From Blastocatellia bacterium (GTDB taxonomy: Bacteria; Acidobacteriota; Blastocatellia; Chloracidobacteriales; JADJPF01): a stretch of DNA of 64,000 nt. This document shows positions 59,284 to 64,000 of the stretch, piece after piece. The position numbers were made by a program, and so were the translations under genes. Where the stretch lies: the NCBI GenBank assembly GCA_016713405.1, contig JADJPF010000010.1, positions 1 through 64,000 on the forward strand. Direction: 5' to 3'. The notes below the pieces were generated by a model, which made no database searches, had not been told where the DNA came from, and saw nothing but the letters and a program-made list of their open reading frames with translations. Positions within the stretch are counted from its first letter, which is position 1, and every line of letters starts with the position of its first letter.

Positions 59284-60749
59284 TAAAATTCCTCCTCGCC
59301 ATCACTATCTAAATTACTGGTATCAAATAACGGTAAAGCATTATTTTGCTCATTATTAGTTGATGGTTCATCAGTATTAAGTAAGACACCTTCTCGGCGA
59401 CGTTGTGAGACTCGCTCTTCTTGGGTATTACGTGTAACTATTTCATATAAAACGGCTTGCTTACCTTCTGATTTGCGTAAAATTCTCCCAAGTCGTTGAA
59501 CAAATTCACGATTAACCGAACTTCCAGACAAAATTACTCCAATTGCAGCATCAGGAACATCTACACCTTCATTTAAGACTTTGCTGGTGACTAATGTTTT
59601 ATAACTACTTGAGCGAAAAGAAGTTAAAATATGCTGACGCTCTTTTACTCGTGTTTGATGGGTGATACAAGGAATAAGAAAAGTTTTTGAAATTTCATAA
59701 GCTGTAGCGTTATCTTCAGTAAAAATTACAGTTTTTTCTTCTTGGTGTTGTAAAAGTATAACTTCTAAAGTACGAAGTTTTGCTGGTGCTGCTTGGGCAA
59801 GTCGTCTGGCTTCTCGGTGCGCTCTCATTGCTTGACGACCTATAGAAGTACGAGCCGACATCATAACAAAATGTTGCCAACCTGTTAGACTTCTTAAGGA
59901 AATATTATTAAGTCTTAAGAAATTATCTCGTAATTCTAATGCTGCTTGATAAGCTTGGCGTTCTGCTCCTGAAAGTTCAACATAAAGACGGCGAATTTGA
60001 AAAGGGGCTAAAATATCGCCTGCTAGCTCAATAGCTTCTCGTCGATAAACTAGCGGCCCAATTAATGCTGGTAAATCGTGATGACGTAAATCTAACCTTT
60101 CAGGTGTTGCCGTTAATCCTAAGCGATAGGGAGCAAGGGAAAATTCTGCAATATTTTTATAAAATTCTGTTGGTAAATGATGAGCTTCATCTAAAACCAA
60201 CATTCCAAACAAGTTACCAAATCTTTCCATATGCCTAGCCGCAGAATCATAAGTAGCCACACTTAAATCTTTAACTTCATAATAACCGCCGCCAATTAAG
60301 CCTATTTCAACATCTGGAAAATTAGCTTTTAGCAGTGCAAACCATTGGTGCATTAAATCAAGTGTTGGAACAACAACCAAACTAGTACGCGAAGCCCAAA
60401 GTATGGCTAAAACGCCTACTAAACTTTTTCCTGCTCCTGTTGGCAAGACGATTAAGCCACGCCCTTTATTTGCTTTCCAACTCTTTATTGCTTCTTGTTG
60501 ATGTGGATAAGGTGTTAAGGGTAGGGAAGTAGTAAGCTGTAACTTTCTATATTTAGCTGCTTTGTTGGTTTTAATTAAATGTTTAATTTTATTTATTACT
60601 TCAAAATAATGATGAGACGAAGCCCGGTAAGCATCAACCCTTGCATCATAATAAAAATAACTCTCAACTGATGTAGGTAATTTTGAAAAGCCTTCTAAAA
60701 CTATTGTTCCTTGATCAAACCTAAGTATTTTGTCCATATAAATTTGCAA
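59283..60749 (-). CDS. XPB/Ssl2-like superfamily 2 helicase
   Basis: This 488-residue helicase has motif I LPTGAGKS near residue 98, motif II DEAH within VLDEAHHLP near 185, motif III TATPER, and motif VI QRLGRILR near 430. The overall arrangement (N-terminal damage-recognition-like region, helicase core, C-terminal second RecA domain) is that of prokaryotic XPB-like proteins. It unwinds DNA, coupled to ATP hydrolysis; with the DUF790 nuclease downstream it should form a helicase-nuclease for repair. An alternative start is Met5. The adjacent SurA-N gene ends 20 bp upstream on the same strand. Confidence 0.92.
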   Translation of the reverse strand: MQIYMDKILRFDQGTIVLEGFSKLPTSVESYFYYDARVDAYRASSHHYFEVINKIKHLIKTNKAAKYRKLQLTTSLPLTPYPHQQEAIKSWKANKGRGLIVLPTGAGKSLVGVLAILWASRTSLVVVPTLDLMHQWFALLKANFPDVEIGLIGGGYYEVKDLSVATYDSAARHMERFGNLFGMLVLDEAHHLPTEFYKNIAEFSLAPYRLGLTATPERLDLRHHDLPALIGPLVYRREAIELAGDILAPFQIRRLYVELSGAERQAYQAALELRDNFLRLNNISLRSLTGWQHFVMMSARTSIGRQAMRAHREARRLAQAAPAKLRTLEVILLQHQEEKTVIFTEDNATAYEISKTFLIPCITHQTRVKERQHILTSFRSSSYKTLVTSKVLNEGVDVPDAAIGVILSGSSVNREFVQRLGRILRKSEGKQAVLYEIVTRNTQEERVSQRRREGVLLNTDEPSTNNEQNNALPLFDTSNLDSDGEEEF

Positions 60750-60768
60750 TAAATATTTTTCTTAGTTT

Positions 60769-61446
60769 TTACTCTAATATTGTCAGTTTCAAGTTTGTTA
60801 AATCAGCTATTTTAACAATGTCTGCTTGTTGTCGTGCTGTTTCTAAAAATTGCTCAATTTGTCGGCTAACTCGTTCCTCAACCAAAATAGCTTCAATTAG
60901 CTTTCTTTCCTCGTCGCTAGACTTTTCTGGAGGAGAAAATTTTCCTTCTGATAATTTTGGTTTTACTTTTTCATCATAATATTGCTGTATTTCAAGTTCT
61001 GAAACTAACGCAAAAGCACGAAAACGAAAATCAATATATTTCAAAATTAGCAAACGATCCCGAAAAATTTGTTGTAGCACTTCGGCTGTTAGCCCGACTT
61101 TCTCAAGGCGTTGGTAAAACATTTCTTCATTAGGAAATTTTTTAACTAACTGTGTAATTGCCTGGGAAATTTCTGCTTTATCAAATTCTAGGTTAGGTAA
61201 ACGGTTAGCTTCTGATAACAACAAACGTTGGTCAATTATTTGCTCTAACATTAATGATAAATTTTCGCTTAAACTAGAGCTATTAGCTACTTCTGGATTT
61301 AATGCTAAGGCCCAGACAATATCACTTTGTGTTATAGCTTCGTTATTGACTGTAGCCACTAGTTGATCAACCAAAATTGGTTGTGCAACAACTTTTATTG
61401 AAAACAAAAAAATAAATGTTAATGCTACTAAAACCTTATTTATCAT
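60769..61446 (-). CDS. SurA N-terminal-domain chaperone without PPIase domains
   Basis: This 225-residue protein has a signal peptide (NKVLVALTFIFLFSIKVVAQ). The SurA N-terminal domain follows (VDQLVATVNNEAITQSDI, MLEQIIDQRLLLSEA), with helices to about residue 150 and a short tail. The parvulin-type PPIase domains of E. coli SurA are missing. SurA carries unfolded outer-membrane proteins to the Bam complex. It lies 3 bp downstream of the Omp85 gene, consistent with that job. Confidence 0.85.
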   Translation of the reverse strand: MINKVLVALTFIFLFSIKVVAQPILVDQLVATVNNEAITQSDIVWALALNPEVANSSSLSENLSLMLEQIIDQRLLLSEANRLPNLEFDKAEISQAITQLVKKFPNEEMFYQRLEKVGLTAEVLQQIFRDRLLILKYIDFRFRAFALVSELEIQQYYDEKVKPKLSEGKFSPPEKSSDEERKLIEAILVEERVSRQIEQFLETARQQADIVKIADLTNLKLTILE

Positions 61447-61449
61447 ATA

Positions 61450-64000
61450 TTAAAAAGCTTGACCAAAACTAAAATGAAACTGGATTCTTCTTTCAGGTAC
61501 TCCAGGATTAATTAAAAATCCCATATCAAATCTTAATGGCCCAACTGGGGTTGCAATACGTAAACCTGTGCCAATCGTGTTAGAAAATTTCTTTAATGCA
61601 ATATCTGAAGTTTTTTGAAAAACATTTCCTGTGTCGTAAAATAATACTCCTCCAAGTCGATTATTAATTGGAAAACGTAGCTCTGAAATTAAGATAAGTA
61701 GTGCGTTACCGCCTACCGTTCTACCAAGCGTGTTGCGAGGGCCGGCTCTTTCAAAACCAAAACCACGCAAAGTATTTGCTCCACCTGCAAAAAATCTTTC
61801 TGTTAAAGGTAATCTTCTGCGCTCATCAAATGTTCTAGCTAGTCCAAGTTGTAAATTTGCTGCAAAAATTGCTGGAGCTTTGGTTGGAACACGTGCATAA
61901 CGCTGGTGATTTGCAAAAAGCTTGATAAATTTTCTTTCACTTCCTAAAGCCGTTGAAGCTATAGACAAATCAGCAGAGGTAAAAGTCCCTTTGGTTGCAT
62001 TAAAAATATTATCTCGACTATCACTAACAAATGTTCCAGAGACACGACCTAATTTAACAGGTGTTTCATTACGCCTTAGTATTATGTTATTAACTCTTAA
62101 GTCAAATACATTTACATCCTCAAATGTATAGCGTAAAAAAACATCTGTTTCTTCATTAATTTGTCGCTCTATTTGGAGTAGAGCAGTAAAACGACGAGAA
62201 GTAAAGCTAGTATCTTTACGATTCCGATAAAAGAAAACTAATAAAGGGTTAATAGGCAAACCAAAAGGTTTAGGGAAAAGGTAAGATATTTGACCCAGTT
62301 GCTCACGTGGGCTTGCCCTTAAGGTTAATGTACCGGTTTGAAGTCGTCCTAGTAAATTAACATTAGAAATTTGCAGTAGTCCCCGCGCTCCATCTTCGCT
62401 TTGATAGCCAAAGCCATAAGTTAGCGTATAAGCCATAGATTCGGCAGTTTCTACAAACACATCATGCAAAGCACGGTTTCCATCACGTGAAATTAGCTCG
62501 CTATGAATTTGAGCAGACTTAAATGCTCCTGTTGCATAAAGTTGCTGTTCGCTTTTGCTAAAATCATCTCTTTTTAAGAGGCCATTTTCTTGGAAAGTAA
62601 GATATTTTTTAATGTATTGTTCTTTAGCACGTCCACGATTATTAATAACAACACGGTTAATTACAACTTGATCACCTTCCTGGATATTAAATTTAATTTT
62701 AATATTGCTTTCATCAATATTTTCTACTTGAACAGTGACTTGTGCTTCGGCAAAGCCTTTTTTACTATAAGCATTTAAGATAGCTTCTAGGTCTTCATTT
62801 AGCCGAGAACGAGAAAAATAATCAAGTTTTCTTTTTGGTAACATACTAATGAAATCTTCATCAGTAAAGATTTCATTTCCAACAAAAGAGCGTGCTGCTA
62901 TAGAAACTCTAGATCCTGTTTCTACAACAAAAGTAATTATCAAATTTTGGTTATTTGGCGATACTCCTAAACGTCGCTCTGTTACTTGTGCGTTGATGTA
63001 GCCTAAAGCTTTTAATCTATTAGAAATAGTTTCGCTATCGCTCTTAAGAAAATCTTGGCTAGTGATACCACGAGCAGAAAAGGCTGCTTTACGGGATTTT
63101 AGAGTCTCAGCAATGTCTTCTAATGTAAATTCATTTGTACCTATTAATCTTATATCTGATACTCTATAGCGTTGACCACGATCTACAGAATAAGTAATTT
63201 CTGAATTGTCTAAATCAATATCTTGCTTATTACTTTCAATAAGAGCAAAAAAATAGCCATCTTGTTGAACTAGCTCAAGTAAGTTTCTACGACCTTCTTC
63301 TATAGTAAAATCGTCAATTCCGCCTTGACGAAACATTGGAAGTATTTCACGAAGTTTGCTATTAGAAATGTCTAAACCACTTACTGAAACCGTAGTTTTT
63401 GGGCCAGAATTTATAGCTAAATTTACTTTTACTGTGTTGTTATCGCTATTATAGCTTATTTGTGGATTACCAATTTCTGGGTCAAGATAGTCTGATTGTA
63501 GGTGTCGCTTACGCAGTAAATCTATGTCTTCCTGTAAGCTAATTTGTGAAAATGGGCTTCCTTGTTGAGTTTTAAGCAGCGGTATTAAAGAAAAAGGATC
63601 AAGTTTTAAGTTTCCTGTAAAAGTTAGTGGTTCTGAAACTATAGCACGGCTACCTGCTAAAATTTGAAAATCTATATTAGCTCGTTCCTTGCTTTCATCA
63701 GGTTGTATGCTAGTGTTTATTGCTACTTGAAAGTAACCAGCATCTTGAAAAAATTTTACTAGACTTTCAGCCGACCTATCTATATTTGGTTGTGAAACTC
63801 GGCTACCTTCTTCTAATCCAATGGTACGCAAGCGTAAATCTGTAGCAGGGAAAACTTGATCACCAGAAAAAGTTATTTGGTCAATTCGTAACTGTCGAGT
63901 AATAAGAAAAGTTAAAACTAATCCTTCAGGCGTTGGGCTTGCTTCAATTGCTACTTCAGCAGCACGCCCAGATTTATAAAGCTTTAGTATAGCTTCTCGC
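61450..64000 (-). CDS. Omp85-family outer-membrane assembly protein (BamA/TamA-like), 5' end outside window
   Basis: The frame stays open from the stop at 61450 to the right edge of the window, so the N-terminus is missing. It encodes at least five POTRA-type repeats (for example VSVSGLDISNSKLREILPMF; RYRVSDIRLIGTNEFTLEDI). The C-terminal third is the surface-antigen beta-barrel, with the conserved GRVSGTFVSDSRDNIF, RFFAGGANTLRGFGFERAGP (the VRGF-type loop) and a C-terminal aromatic QFHFSFGQAF. The product inserts beta-barrel proteins into the outer membrane. Many POTRA repeats and the TamA-like spacing make BamA versus TamA undecided. The SurA-like gene follows 3 bp after. Confidence 0.93.
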   Translation of the reverse strand, partial: REAILKLYKSGRAAEVAIEASPTPEGLVLTFLITRQLRIDQITFSGDQVFPATDLRLRTIGLEEGSRVSQPNIDRSAESLVKFFQDAGYFQVAINTSIQPDESKERANIDFQILAGSRAIVSEPLTFTGNLKLDPFSLIPLLKTQQGSPFSQISLQEDIDLLRKRHLQSDYLDPEIGNPQISYNSDNNTVKVNLAINSGPKTTVSVSGLDISNSKLREILPMFRQGGIDDFTIEEGRRNLLELVQQDGYFFALIESNKQDIDLDNSEITYSVDRGQRYRVSDIRLIGTNEFTLEDIAETLKSRKAAFSARGITSQDFLKSDSETISNRLKALGYINAQVTERRLGVSPNNQNLIITFVVETGSRVSIAARSFVGNEIFTDEDFISMLPKRKLDYFSRSRLNEDLEAILNAYSKKGFAEAQVTVQVENIDESNIKIKFNIQEGDQVVINRVVINNRGRAKEQYIKKYLTFQENGLLKRDDFSKSEQQLYATGAFKSAQIHSELISRDGNRALHDVFVETAESMAYTLTYGFGYQSEDGARGLLQISNVNLLGRLQTGTLTLRASPREQLGQISYLFPKPFGLPINPLLVFFYRNRKDTSFTSRRFTALLQIERQINEETDVFLRYTFEDVNVFDLRVNNIILRRNETPVKLGRVSGTFVSDSRDNIFNATKGTFTSADLSIASTALGSERKFIKLFANHQRYARVPTKAPAIFAANLQLGLARTFDERRRLPLTERFFAGGANTLRGFGFERAGPRNTLGRTVGGNALLILISELRFPINNRLGGVLFYDTGNVFQKTSDIALKKFSNTIGTGLRIATPVGPLRFDMGFLINPGVPERRIQFHFSFGQAF

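Noticed and set aside
1..64000. tRNA or rRNA genes
   Set aside because: No T-loop or acceptor-stem pattern was found by eye; a covariance search would be needed to be certain.
1..64000. Programmed ribosomal frameshifting as explanation for the broken genes
   Set aside because: The break sites differ in motif and direction and occur in many unrelated housekeeping-type genes, which fits sequencing error better; the IS3 orfA/orfB shift is the only site where programming would be expected.

Overview
ORGANISM. AT-rich, gene-dense Gram-negative-type DNA using the standard code. An Omp85/BamA-family protein, SurA-like and secreted proteins show an outer membrane. The mix of long TPR proteins, PEGA, DUF4384, DUF4388, VIT/vWA and zinc-ribbon proteins resembles Acidobacteriota (low-GC, Blastocatellia-like). 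That placement is inference; there is no rRNA or tRNA gene in the window.

LAYOUT. 1-2500: a 14-bp tandem repeat abutting a broken IS3-family element, then two small genes broken by indels. 2595-4411: a zinc ribbon-DUF2007-CutA1 fusion, a REP/MITE-like palindrome and a DUF4388 protein. 4527-10616: a proteostasis block (ClpB, Hsp20, GrpE, a second ClpA/C-like ATPase). 10860-13044: two paralogous coiled-coil proteins with their own promoter and terminator. 13378-29529: a tight co-directional run with a VIT-vWA protein, a giant TPR protein of about 2550 aa, several secreted or zinc-ribbon proteins and a second membrane vWA protein. 29576-44258: a glycosylation-type region with a methyltransferase, a nucleotide-sugar dehydrogenase, an SDR epimerase, a DPM1-like GT2, a membrane-TPR protein, three TMTC-like membrane-TPR proteins and a periplasmic TPR protein. 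44359-54634: a cell-surface and signalling region (PEGA proteins, YpdA-like oxidoreductase, FGE-like protein, two DUF4384 proteins, S1C protease lipoprotein, two FHA-transmembrane-lytic transglycosylase fusions). 54987-64000, mostly minus strand: ProS, small proteins, an XPB-like helicase with a DUF790/Bax1-like nuclease, a SurA-N protein and an Omp85 protein running off the window.

HOW IT FITS TOGETHER. The main themes are protein quality control, envelope biogenesis and envelope modification. The most interesting hypothesis is a bacterial TMTC-like O-glycosylation locus (GT-C enzymes plus a polyprenyl-phosphate-sugar synthase). Second are the vWA/giant-TPR operon and the FHA-lytic transglycosylase pair, which would link phospho-threonine sensing to cell-wall cleavage.

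CAUTION. At least thirteen genes are split by one-base frameshifts, mostly in homopolymers, and the reading resumes cleanly in another frame. This looks like long-read consensus error rather than pseudogenisation, so I annotated the joined genes and described each break.
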